From an uncultured Oscillospiraceae bacterium (GTDB lineage: Bacteria; Bacillota; Clostridia; Oscillospirales; Oscillospiraceae): 51,591 nucleotides of DNA. Every line of letters starts with the position of its first letter. Positions within the stretch are counted from its first letter, which is position 1. A program made the position numbers and the translations under genes. This document shows, piece by piece, positions 40,287-49,974 of the stretch. A model generated the notes under the pieces. It worked only from the letters and a program-made list of their open reading frames with translations. It ran no database searches and had not been told where the DNA came from. The DNA lies in the NCBI GenBank assembly GCA_910579595.1, contig CAJTVM010000009.1:1-51591 (forward strand), in the 5' to 3' direction.

Positions 40287-41181
40287 GTTCATCGATGCTT
40301 TCAGAAAGGGATGCCGCTACGAGTGTAAGCTCATGCTTTATGATGTCCAACAGCGGGTTGCTGCAATAGGGCAGCCATGCAAATACGATGCGGCTGTTAG
40401 AATCCAGCCGGAGATAGCCAAACTCCGTGTTCGTCCGGACACGGGACATACCGGCAAAAATACCAACACCCTGAAGGCTTGCAATCCCCATAATCATGGC
40501 CTCCACGGAGGGCACCTGCACCACCTTTGGCTTGAAACCGTAGCTTTCACAATACCGGGATACCCATAGCTCACTTTGGCTGTCTTCCACCGCCAAAAAG
40601 AGCGTATCCCGGAAGGAAGCCGGGGTCAATCCCTCTTGACAGGCCAATGGGTGCCGCCGGGAGTACAGCAAAAGCCGGGGGCTATCCCAAAGCAGGTGGG
40701 TTTTAATGTCCTTCATCGGATACAGCTGATCCTCCATGATAATCGCCGCATCAATTCGGTAATTTGACAAGGCGGAACGAAGCTCTTGATGTTCATAAGA
40801 ATCAATCTGAATTGTAATGCCCGGGTAACGTTGGGAGAAACGCTCCAGTAATTTTGCCACCAGCATAGATATGTCCAGCCCGGAGCGCACTCCTATGCTG
40901 AACGTCCCTGATTTTGTTTCGGTTAGTTCATTTACTTTTTGGATTGTGTCGGAAATACTTTGCCGGATTTGGTGGAAGGTATCGTAAAACATCCTCCCAG
41001 CCGGGGTAAGGACAGCCGCCTTATGGTTCCGTCTATCAAACAGTACGCAGCCTAATTCATTTTCCAGTGCGGCAATTACCCGGCTGACCGCGGGCTGGGA
41101 GACATGGAGCTTCTGTGCTGCCGCTGTGAAGCTTTCGCTATCTGCTATCATGAGAAAGTAGTCAATTTGCAATGTGTTCAT
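40261..41181 (-). CDS. LysR-family transcriptional regulator
   Basis: 306 residues from ATG 41181 (MNTLQIDYF), with GGAGGGGGG upstream; the longer frame has no site. The N-terminal helix-turn-helix is classic (FLMIADSESFTAAAQKLHVSQPAVSRVIAALENELGCVLFDR). The effector domain runs from about residue 90. It faces the LVIVD-GntP operon tail to tail, which is atypical for LysR control of a divergent target, so its target may instead be distant or include its own promoter. Confidence 0.92.
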   Translation of the reverse strand: MNTLQIDYFLMIADSESFTAAAQKLHVSQPAVSRVIAALENELGCVLFDRRNHKAAVLTPAGRMFYDTFHQIRQSISDTIQKVNELTETKSGTFSIGVRSGLDISMLVAKLLERFSQRYPGITIQIDSYEHQELRSALSNYRIDAAIIMEDQLYPMKDIKTHLLWDSPRLLLYSRRHPLACQEGLTPASFRDTLFLAVEDSQSELWVSRYCESYGFKPKVVQVPSVEAMIMGIASLQGVGIFAGMSRVRTNTEFGYLRLDSNSRIVFAWLPYCSNPLLDIIKHELTLVAASLSESIDEQAEGGTAP

Positions 41182-41329
41182 CCCAGCATTCCCCCCTCCT
41201 GATGCTGCTTTCATTATCTGTCGGTTTCCCAAATTTGTCAAGGCTGTACGGTTGTTTTACTGTTGTCCTTATGCAGGGCAGCCCTTGCGCTGCAACGGTT
41301 TTTCCCATTTGAACCAATCTTTTTACATG

Positions 41330-42334
41330 TTAAGGGGAAAACGCTCGCCTGAGTGCGTTGATTCTCTTTTCCACCATAGTCCTTGAAATCTCTTTGCCGT
41401 CGAAAAAATCAAACCCGTGGAAGGTACCTTTCACATCTTCCAACTGCACCGTTACCCCTGCCGCCCCCAGCGCCTTGGCGTAGGCAGCACCCTCATCATG
41501 GAGACAGTCGAACTGTTCCACCTCCACATAGGCGGGCGGGAGGCTGGAGAAATCCCGAGCCAGCATGGGGGCGGCGTACTGCGGTGTCCCGTGATCTCCA
41601 TCCCGCAGGTACAGTTCCCACATTTTGCGGTTCAGCCTAGTGTTCCACATGGGGCTGTCCGTAAACATTTTCATGGAGGCCGTTTCCATCCGGCTGTCTG
41701 TCACCGGGTAGACCAGCAGTTGGAAGCACAGCTCCGGCCCGCCCTCATCCCTGGCACGCAGGGCACAAGCGGCGGCCAGCGCACCCCCGGCACTGTCGCC
41801 GCCCACGGCGATCCGGGCCCGGTCCAGCCGCAGACGCGGCGCGTTGTCCCACACCCAGCGCAGGGCGGCATAGCAGTCCTCAAAGGGTGTGGGGAAGGGG
41901 GCGGTATCCGATGTGCGGTAGCGGACAAACACCACCACACAGTTCGCTCCTGCGGCGTACCGGGCGGCATAGCGGTGGATGTAGCCCGCATCCCTCATGC
42001 AGAATCCGCCGCCGTGAAAATATACCAGGCAGGGGGCGGCCCACTCCAATCCCTCCGGACGGTAGATGGTCAGGCGGATAGGCGCACCCTCCTCAGAGTG
42101 AAACTGGGCGCCCCAGGACTTCACCCCTTCGGGCAGGGCGGGCAGCGTCAGAGCCATCCGGTCCAGCGCCCGGTTAGCCAGCGTTGCGGTGTTCAGGGTG
42201 AGTGCCCAGCCGGGACAGACCAGTTTGTTGGCAAAGCGCAGCTCCTTACGGACAGGATATTTTTTGTTTCGGTGCGCACACCAGGCCCCGGCACCTGCCG
42301 CCGCGGCCAGCGCGGTGATGAGCCTTTTTTTCAT
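41330..42334 (-). CDS. Alpha/beta hydrolase (HSL/Abhydrolase_3 family esterase)
   Basis: 334 residues. The oxyanion motif HGGGF and nucleophile GDSAGG (Ser in the GDSAG pentapeptide) mark the hormone-sensitive-lipase family; the acid (EQFDCLHDEG) and the His (GTFHGFDFF) are present near the end. The N-terminus has a hydrophobic, Ala-rich helix (ITALAAAAGAGAWCA), so the protein may be membrane-anchored with the domain outside. Natural substrate unknown, probably a short-chain ester. Confidence 0.88.
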   Translation of the reverse strand: MKKRLITALAAAAGAGAWCAHRNKKYPVRKELRFANKLVCPGWALTLNTATLANRALDRMALTLPALPEGVKSWGAQFHSEEGAPIRLTIYRPEGLEWAAPCLVYFHGGGFCMRDAGYIHRYAARYAAGANCVVVFVRYRTSDTAPFPTPFEDCYAALRWVWDNAPRLRLDRARIAVGGDSAGGALAAACALRARDEGGPELCFQLLVYPVTDSRMETASMKMFTDSPMWNTRLNRKMWELYLRDGDHGTPQYAAPMLARDFSSLPPAYVEVEQFDCLHDEGAAYAKALGAAGVTVQLEDVKGTFHGFDFFDGKEISRTMVEKRINALRRAFSP

Positions 42335-42576
42335 GGGTAATCACCCTTTCTGGACATTTCGTATCGCTTATGATACCATAGGGGACAGTTCAACGCAAGT
42401 AGCGGACGCCCATGTTGGAATATTTCTGGTACATATTGGCCTCGGTGCTGCTGACGCTGTGCGTTATTTTTCTCTGATTTAGGATGCTGTGCTGCTGCGC
42501 GGCAGGGACAGCGCTTTTCGCTTTGTGTTGGGATGATACCAATTCTTTCGGGGAAGCTATCCACGAGGTGATTTTT

Positions 42577-42729
42577 ATGGAGCAGAAGAAAACCGAACCT
42601 TCACCGCCAAGCCCGGGCAAAATCGAGCGCCCCATTCCGCCGAAAATCTATCCGGTCATTGACAACGACCTGGCGCGGGACAACGTGGAGAACGACCTGC
42701 CTGCCGCCGATTTGCAGGAGCTCCAATAG
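42577..42729 (+). CDS. Small acidic/Pro-rich protein (50 aa)
   Basis: The ATG at 42577 lies 6 nt after CGAGGTGATTTTT, a good ribosome site; a longer frame from 42484 has a Cys-rich start without one. The product is MEQKKTEPSPPSPGKIERP.. then IPPKIYPVIDNDLARDNVENDLPAADLQ. Small proteins with this middle are common in Clostridia. The 19 nt before its start are repeated before the next small gene. Confidence 0.65.
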   Translation: MEQKKTEPSPPSPGKIERPIPPKIYPVIDNDLARDNVENDLPAADLQELQ

Positions 42730-42780
42730 GCTGCATACTTTCCTCCTGGGCCGCAAACCATATCCACGAGGTGATTTTTC

Positions 42781-42954
42781 ATGCAGCACTACTCCGATTT
42801 GAACACCCTGCTGCGCAGTGAGCCGGAAGCCAAGCACTATTTCGACACCCTTCCGGACTACGCCAGGGAACAGATCAGCACCCGCGCCGGCAGCGTCAAC
42901 TCCTTCGCCAGCCTGAAGGACTACGCTCAGAACATTCTGCGGGGCGACGATTGA
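42781..42954 (+). CDS. Small helical protein (57 aa)
   Basis: The ATG at 42781 is preceded by the same TATCCACGAGGTGATTTTT block as the previous gene. The product reads MQHYSDLNTLLRSEPEAKHYF.., with LPDYAREQISTRAGSVNSFASLKDYA in the second half, a pattern I know from small clostridial proteins. No function is known. Confidence 0.65.
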   Translation: MQHYSDLNTLLRSEPEAKHYFDTLPDYAREQISTRAGSVNSFASLKDYAQNILRGDD

Positions 42955-42962
42955 CACAGCGG

Positions 42963-42998
42963 ACGAGACCCACCCCTCCATTTGGGGCGGGTCTCGTT
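42963..42998. terminator. Hairpin between the small genes and the YyaL-type gene
   Basis: Arms ACGAGACCC.CCCC and GGGG.GGGTCTCGT give a long stem with no good T-tract; it separates convergent genes. Confidence 0.55.
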
Positions 42999-43004
42999 CT
43001 GCCT

Positions 43005-45002
<1,998 letters not shown>

Positions 45003-45085
45003 TTGTACCTCTTTCCCGCCCGCGAAATTGGGGGCGCATCAATTCAATGTGCTCAGTATTTGCGCTTGACAGGTCAAATATGACC

Positions 45086-45481
45086 CTACGAGCCCACAAT
45101 AGTGACGCCGTTGGGGTGGAGCACCTGCCTGGTCATGCAGCTGGAGTCGTCCGAGGTCAGGAACACGTAGCAGGGGGCCACGGCATTCACCCGGATGCCC
45201 TGCTCCACCAGGGACAGTGCCAGGGAGCGGGTGAGGGCCACGATGGCCCCTTTGGCGGCGCTGTAGTCGATCAGATCCTTGTTCCCCTGGTTGTCAACGT
45301 CAATCTGAAATTGTACAAACCTGTATTCACAGCCGAAACCGCCGATGGGCGAGGGATTTTCCCGTCCGGCAATGAGCTGGAAAAAGAGATTTGCGCCCAG
45401 GATATCCATAGGGAGATAGCCGGTTTCGTCGATGAAAAGCATGGGGCGCTGCCGCAAGGGTAAGGAAAAGCGTATTACCAT
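45086..45481 (-). pseudogene. Chimeric remnant ORF: IS21 istB + MITE fragment + SDR gene end
   Basis: A 131-codon frame is a mosaic of unrelated pieces. The first third (PMLFIDETGYLPMDILGANLFFQL) is an IS21 istB-type ATPase segment. It runs into the MITE end (ENPSPIGGFGCEYRF). The rest is the C-terminal part of a short-chain dehydrogenase (YSAAKGAIVALTRSLALSLVEQGIRVNAVAP, then FLTSDDSS and HPNG), missing about 40 residues between RVNAVAP and the FLTSDDSS strand. There is no real start. Left by successive insertions and deletions; not a functional gene. Confidence 0.8.
45317..45372 (-). mobile_element. Truncated MITE copy (third copy)
   Basis: About 56 bp match the terminal part of the two longer MITE copies in the opposite orientation: AACCTGTATTCACAGCCG through the CCCGTC..GGCAA segment, with a few differences. 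The element breaks off into istB-like sequence at about 45373. The other terminal repeat is missing. Confidence 0.8.
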
Positions 45482-45512
45482 CTACTACAAATTTGTCGGG
45501 ACTATCCAATAA
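45456..45512 (+). pseudogene. Relic of a large serine recombinase C-terminus
   Basis: The plus-strand frame reads KGKEKRITIYYKFVGTIQ then stop. The IxIYYKFVG end is typical of DUF4368-type large serine recombinases of integrative elements. Nothing upstream belongs to the gene, so only its last 18 codons survive. A small ORF (45512-45619) starts in the overlapping TAATG. Confidence 0.6.
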
Positions 45513-45619
45513 TGCAAAAACGGAATCCCCTAAGGGAACGGCGGAGACTTTATGAAGACTATTTCAGGCAAGAATTGCGGAAGCTCCATGAAGAAGCCAT
45601 CCAGCGGTACATCGGGTAA
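45512..45619 (+). CDS. Very small ORF after the recombinase relic (35 aa)
   Basis: ATG 45512 overlaps the recombinase stop (TAATG). Product basic and helical (NPLRERRRLYEDYFRQELRK). It is probably debris of the same mobile element; no ribosome site. Confidence 0.3.
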   Translation: MQKRNPLRERRRLYEDYFRQELRKLHEEAIQRYIG

Positions 45620-45652
45620 ACAAAGCAAACGCGAAAAAGCTATCCGATAACA

Positions 45653-45700
45653 AAAACGACCTGTGACAATGCTATCACTAGCACAATCACAGGTCGTTTT
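45653..45700. terminator. Bidirectional terminator after the WG-repeat gene
   Basis: AAAACGACCTGTGA and its complement TCACAGGTCGTTTT (14 bp) flank a 20-nt loop with its own small TGCTA/TAGCA stem; T-tracts on both strands. It lies 50 nt past the WG-repeat stop. Confidence 0.85.
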
Positions 45701-45749
45701 AACATAAATTTTGCCAAAATATGAACCGCTGGCGGGCACCCCGCCCGGT

Positions 45750-47471
45750 TTACTCTACGTCCAGGTTCTCAATCATCCGCAGGGCGATGATAAGGGCTTC
45801 TTGAATGCTGGCATTGCCCAGGGGGTCAAAGCTGTTGTTCCCCTTGCCGTTGACAACCTTCTTGTCCGACATGAACGCCACCGCGTCCATAGCCCAGCTG
45901 GCAACCTTGTCGTTATCGGCAAAGGTGGTGGCCTCCACCGTTGGGATCTCGCCGCCCAGTTCGGTGTACACCCGGGACAGCATCAGCGCCGCCTCCTGGC
46001 GGCTGACCAGGTCGTCCGGCCGGAACTTCCCGCCGCTGCCCTTCACGATGCCCAGGGCGTTGGCCTGGAGCACCACGGGATCGTCGGTATCGGAGAAGGG
46101 ATTCTCGCCGGGGGCGGGGGCGGTATCACCGCTCATGGCCTCGTACAGCTCCACCGCGACGGCGGCGAACTCGGCACGGGTGATGTTCACCGTGAAATCA
46201 TCCCCCAGGCAGTCCGGCATGAGGCCCTTGACGGCGGCGCTGTCCACCTGCTCCCGCGCCCAGTCGGCGACCTTTGCGTCAACGGTGAGGGCATAATAGA
46301 AATAGTCGGCGCTACCTCCCGGCCAATCGCCATTGTAGAAGTGCCGACACGCACTTGCGTAGCCGTCCTGAAAGGTGAGTAATGCGGATAGCTCGTGTGC
46401 GTGTGGATTGATGGCGTACTCCGCACCGTCCATAGTGTGCGAGGTAGGCGTAACAATCTCCTTGCCGGTTGTGTCGATGAAGCCCCACTTACAGCTAATT
46501 GAATCTGGTGCATATAGCATCCCTACCGGCGCGAAGCCCCCGGAGAAGGAGCCTACCATGTCATATTTGCAGGGAACGACCAGTTTGCCGGTGGTGTCGA
46601 TATAACCCCACTTGCCGCCCTGCATGACCGGCGCGAGGCCCTCGGAGAAATAGCCCGCCGTCTCAAAAGTGCAGGGGATAGCCAGCTCGCCGATCTTGTC
46701 CACGTAACCCCACTTGCTGCCCTGCATGACCGGCGCGAGGCCGTTGCCGAAGGAGCCCGCGTTGTCGTACTGGAAGTCAACGACAGTCTCTCCCGCCTTG
46801 TCAATAAAGCCCCACTTGCCCCCTTTCTTTACCGCCGTAAGGCCCTGGTAAAAACCCGAAGCCTCATCATACTGGAAGGGGATGACTTCTTTGCCGGTCT
46901 TGTCAATGAAGCCCCACTTTCCGCCATTTTTCACCGCCGCGAGACCCTGGCAGAAAGCCCAGACATCATCATAGGCGCAGGGGATGACCTCTTTCCCGGT
47001 GGTGTCGATAAAGCCGAACTTACCATTTTTCTTCACTATCGCCATTCCATCGGAGAAGCCTCCCGCAGCGTCGTACTGGAAAGGGGTGAGCGCCTTGCCG
47101 GTCTTATCGATGAAGCCTAGCTTGCGGTTTTTCTGCGCCCACGCAAAGCCCTCGGAGAAGTTCCCGGCCTGCTCATACTCGGCGGGGATGATCACCTTGC
47201 CCGTCTTATCCACAAAGCCCACCGAAGGCTCTGCGTCATCAAAATTTTCAAAGACTTCCAGCCGCATAAGGCCCTCCGAGAAATCCATCATCCAATAGTA
47301 GCCATTTGTTTCTTTATAATCATGCTTATTTGGACTGTTTGTATAGTCCTCATAACCTTCCACGACGGGGACGGAAAACTCAACGAGCTTCATCTCCGCC
47401 GCGAACGCCGGAACTGTGAGGCCCAGGCAGAGCGCCAGGGCCAGCGCCAGGGAAAACAGTCTTTTCTTCAT
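45750..47471 (-). CDS. Secreted WG-repeat protein with S-layer homology domains
   Basis: 573 residues. Signal peptide (cleavage near AFAA). Residues ~85-355 hold eight WG repeats of the WGFIDKTGKEVIP..YD type, one degenerate pair lacking W (VGFVDK, LGFIDK, FGFIDT). The C-terminal ~170 residues hold about three SLH domains (WAREQVDSAAVKGLMP, PVVLQANALGIVKGSGG, WAMDAVAFMSDKKVVNGKG), which attach proteins to cell-wall polymers. AAGAAGGAGAG precedes the ATG at 47471. WG repeats are binding modules; partner unknown. Confidence 0.88.
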   Translation of the reverse strand: MKKRLFSLALALALCLGLTVPAFAAEMKLVEFSVPVVEGYEDYTNSPNKHDYKETNGYYWMMDFSEGLMRLEVFENFDDAEPSVGFVDKTGKVIIPAEYEQAGNFSEGFAWAQKNRKLGFIDKTGKALTPFQYDAAGGFSDGMAIVKKNGKFGFIDTTGKEVIPCAYDDVWAFCQGLAAVKNGGKWGFIDKTGKEVIPFQYDEASGFYQGLTAVKKGGKWGFIDKAGETVVDFQYDNAGSFGNGLAPVMQGSKWGYVDKIGELAIPCTFETAGYFSEGLAPVMQGGKWGYIDTTGKLVVPCKYDMVGSFSGGFAPVGMLYAPDSISCKWGFIDTTGKEIVTPTSHTMDGAEYAINPHAHELSALLTFQDGYASACRHFYNGDWPGGSADYFYYALTVDAKVADWAREQVDSAAVKGLMPDCLGDDFTVNITRAEFAAVAVELYEAMSGDTAPAPGENPFSDTDDPVVLQANALGIVKGSGGKFRPDDLVSRQEAALMLSRVYTELGGEIPTVEATTFADNDKVASWAMDAVAFMSDKKVVNGKGNNSFDPLGNASIQEALIIALRMIENLDVE

Positions 47472-48192
47472 GTCGTTCTCTCCTTCTTATTTGTGTTCCT
47501 TTGTCTCAATGGTACTTGCCCTGGGGGTGGTACTCCTATTCCCGGCCCCCGTTGTGCGTTCCCATCGAGACAACAAAAGCGGCGCAGGGGTATCAATCCC
47601 TACACCGCCGAAGCTACGCACACAAACCAATGATTTCCCCATTGAATATTGACGGGAAAACCGCTATAATGGCTTTCAGGCGCAGAAAATTTCTGCTGTG
47701 TGGGACACGGCTTAACGGGCCTCCTGCATAGGGGCGTGGGGGGATTGCGGCCCTCCGCGCCCTGCCTTATATGCTTCTGCTGTCTCTTGGCTACATTTTA
47801 CACCATGCGGGAAGTTTGTGCAAGAATTTTTTAGGTTTATAAGGCTGAGCTTGAGCAATTCGGGAATGGGTGGTCCGCCACGAAAGGACAGGCGGGCGGT
47901 TGCCGGTTCCTGGGTGCAAGGCGGGGCCAAAGGAGTGTCCGCTCGGTGCAATCCCCCGCCGATGGGCGGTCAAAGCCCTGGGAGGCTGTCCCCGTGGGGA
48001 TTGCGTCGCTCGTATGCCCTGCGGGGCATGGGGATGGGGCTGGGGGTCGGAAACCGTTGCGGGGAATGAAAAAACAGGGGGCCGGGGTTCCGGCCTCCTG
48101 TCTTTTCCGTTTTTAGAGTTCGGCTATGGGTGGGTTGGGTGCTTCCTTATCAGTACCCACCTCATGAGCACCGCCCTTTTCTCACAAACTTA
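47472..48192. other. Long intergenic region upstream of the WG-repeat gene
   Basis: No supported gene in 720 nt. ORFs here are short and have no ribosome sites. The left half includes a hairpin around 47580-47610 (GGCGCAGGGGTA / CCCTACACCGCC); the right half (47870-48060) is GC-rich and repetitive, ending in the terminator at 48074-48101. I see no known RNA family. Confidence 0.4.
48074..48106 (-). terminator. Terminator of the polytopic membrane protein gene, displaced by the MITE
   Basis: ACAGGGGGCCGG / CCGGCCTCCTGT with a GGTT loop is followed on the minus strand by TTTTTT. The nearest minus-strand gene upstream is that of the 257-residue membrane protein, whose stop is now 250 nt away because of the MITE. 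Confidence 0.7.
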
Positions 48193-48354
48193 GAACCTGT
48201 ATTCACAACCTCAATTCACCGTTTGGCCGGGTCTTTTCCCGCCATGCCGCGTAAAATTTTCTTGAAATAAACACAATGATTCCTGCGAAAATTTGCCTTG
48301 CCTGACGGGAAAATCCCTCCCCCATCCGGCGGTTTCGGCTGTGAATACAGGTTC
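48193..48354. mobile_element. MITE copy A (162 bp), inserted at a stop codon
   Basis: Terminal inverted repeats GAACCTGTATTCACA at each end (reading inward), no coding capacity, flanked by the 3-bp direct repeat TTA (48190-48192 and 48355-48357). The right-hand TTA is the TAA stop of the minus-strand membrane protein gene. About 95% identical to copy B; a 4-nt insertion accounts for the length difference. The 3-bp TNA duplication fits the IS5 superfamily (IS1031/IS427 group), by inference. Confidence 0.88.
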
Positions 48355-49128
48355 TTACATCAGCTTCACGGTAAAGAACACCGCCTGGACAAACAGCCAC
48401 GCCGCCAGCGCAAACAGCAGATAGAGTCCCACCGTCGTACCCAGGGCCAAGGCCAGGGTCAGGGCCAGCGCCGTCACGCCGCAGGTAATCCAAGTGGTCA
48501 GGTAGCTGGTATCGGAGGGCACCAAACGGATGCCGCCCAGCCTGCCGTCACCGCCGCGCAGCACAAAAGACAGCACCAGCGCTGCCGCCAGCAGCACATA
48601 GCCCGCCACAAAAATGACCAGGATCATCCTGGGGTGATCCGCGTAATACTGCCGGTGGATCCACAGGGCCACCAGCCCCCCCGCCGTCAGCATTGCGTTG
48701 AAGAAGAACACCCGCTGATAGAGGAAATACACCACAATCAGCACCGCCCCTGCCGCAGGCAGGATCATCGCGATGTCCAGGCCCACGTCAAACAGGTAGA
48801 AGGACAGGGCGGACAACACCCACAGCCCCGCCGCCACAGCCGTGCAGATGCAGGGCAGCATCACGGGCTTCTTTTTGCGGGCCATGAGCACCGCCCAGAC
48901 AATTCCAGCCACGCTCAGCACCGCGCCGAGGATTCTAAACACCCGGACGAAATAAATCAGCCCCATCTGCACCCCGCCGCCCAGCAGTCCATTGACATAG
49001 AGCTGCCGGAACAGCAGGATAATCAACTCTACCACCACAGCGCCCGCGATGCACAGGAGCATTTTGTTAAAAGCGGCGTCCTCCTTTTCATGACGCTGCT
49101 CACGCTTGCCCTTATCGAACATTCTCAT
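48355..49128 (-). CDS. Polytopic membrane protein, function unknown (257 aa)
   Basis: A basic N-terminus (MRMFDKGKREQRHEKED) is followed by about seven hydrophobic helices (e.g. LLCIAGAVVVELIILLF, AMILPAAGAVLIVVYFLY, LVIFVAGYVLLAAALVLSFVL). No known family. Its stop codon is shared with the MITE target site. A minus-strand promoter lies at 49232-49260. Confidence 0.75.
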   Translation of the reverse strand: MRMFDKGKREQRHEKEDAAFNKMLLCIAGAVVVELIILLFRQLYVNGLLGGGVQMGLIYFVRVFRILGAVLSVAGIVWAVLMARKKKPVMLPCICTAVAAGLWVLSALSFYLFDVGLDIAMILPAAGAVLIVVYFLYQRVFFFNAMLTAGGLVALWIHRQYYADHPRMILVIFVAGYVLLAAALVLSFVLRGGDGRLGGIRLVPSDTSYLTTWITCGVTALALTLALALGTTVGLYLLFALAAWLFVQAVFFTVKLM

Positions 49129-49231
49129 CCGTCCTTTATCTTCAGTCCGCCGCCGGCCGCGGCGGCGCGTCTGTGTTATTTTGTGCAGTCAGTCCGCAGA
49201 AAATCCATCTCCACGGCATTGAGCAGATAAC

Positions 49232-49260
49232 AGTATAACAGAAAATGTCGAACAATGCAA
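49232..49260 (-). promoter_or_regulatory. Minus-strand promoter of the membrane protein gene
   Basis: On the minus strand TTGCAT (49255-49260), a 17-nt spacer and TATACT (49232-49237), about 100 nt upstream of the start. Confidence 0.6.
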
Positions 49261-49320
49261 TAAGAAAAATTTCGATGCGCCAAAACTCCGCGCCCCCTTC
49301 CTTTCTGGGACAAAATGTGC

Positions 49321-49326
49321 TATAAT
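49321..49326 (+). promoter_or_regulatory. -10 box of the cdd promoter
   Basis: A TATAAT about 65 nt upstream of the cdd start. The -35 region (TTCCTT about 17 nt upstream) is poor. Confidence 0.5.
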
Positions 49327-49391
49327 ATCCCAGGAACAGGACTGGGAGCGGCGGATTTCCGCCGCTCGCCTGCGGAAAGGAGTTTTTATTT

Positions 49392-49787
49392 ATGACAGAC
49401 AAAGCCCTTGTGGAGCTGGCTTTTACCATGCTGGAGCGCTCCTACGTCCCCTATTCCCACTTCCCGGTGGGGGCCGCCCTGCTGTGCGCCGACGGCACGG
49501 TGTTTACCGGCTGCAACGTGGAAAACGCCGCCTACGGCTCCTGCATCTGCGCCGAGCGCACCGCCCTGGTGAAGGCGGTCAGCGAAGGCCACCGGGACGA
49601 TTTCGTCCGGCTGGCGGTGGCGGGGCGAGGCGAGGACTACTGCTGGCCCTGCGGCGCGTGCCGCCAGATGCTTTATGAGTTCGCCCCCGGACTCACCGTG
49701 CTGGTCGCCCGGGGCGATGGGGACTTTGTGTCCATGTCCCTGCACGAGCTGCTGCCCCACGGTTTCGGGCCGTCCTCCTTAGACTAA
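49392..49787 (+). CDS. cdd: Cytidine deaminase
   Basis: 131 residues, the usual length for the tetrameric form. It deaminates cytidine and deoxycytidine in pyrimidine salvage. Zinc and catalytic residues are in CICAERTALVKA (Cys, Glu) and PCGACRQ (two Cys); the substrate-binding FPVGAALL and NVENAAYG motifs are intact. GGAAAGGAG precedes the ATG. Its TAA stop (49785-49787) doubles as the MITE target duplication. Confidence 0.96.
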   Translation: MTDKALVELAFTMLERSYVPYSHFPVGAALLCADGTVFTGCNVENAAYGSCICAERTALVKAVSEGHRDDFVRLAVAGRGEDYCWPCGACRQMLYEFAPGLTVLVARGDGDFVSMSLHELLPHGFGPSSLD

Positions 49788-49945
49788 GAACCTGTATTCA
49801 CAACCTCAATCCACCGTTTGGCCGGGTCTTTTCCCGCCATGCCGCGTAAAATTTTCTTGAAATAAAATGATTCCTGCGAAAATTTGCCTTGCCTGACGGG
49901 AAAATCCCTCGTCCATCCGGCGGTTTCGGCTGTAAATACAGGTTC
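49788..49945. mobile_element. MITE copy B (158 bp), inserted at the cdd stop codon
   Basis: Same terminal repeats and body as copy A with few changes; flanked by TAA at 49785-49787 (the cdd stop) and 49946-49948. No coding capacity. It lies between cdd and the SLH/C39 gene and may now carry the transcript between them. Confidence 0.88.
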
Positions 49946-49974
49946 TAAAAGATTGACAGCAAGAAGGGGTCGCT

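Noticed and set aside
42411..42476. A 21-residue hydrophobic peptide (MLEYFWYILASVLL..)
   Set aside because: No ribosome-binding site upstream and too short to support on sequence alone.
47712..47951. A 79-codon minus-strand frame in the long intergenic region
   Set aside because: No ribosome site, Pro/Arg-rich composition typical of random GC-rich sequence.
47870..48060. A known housekeeping RNA (SRP RNA, tmRNA, RNase P RNA or 6S) in the GC-rich intergenic region
   Set aside because: None of the conserved signature segments of these RNAs could be found.
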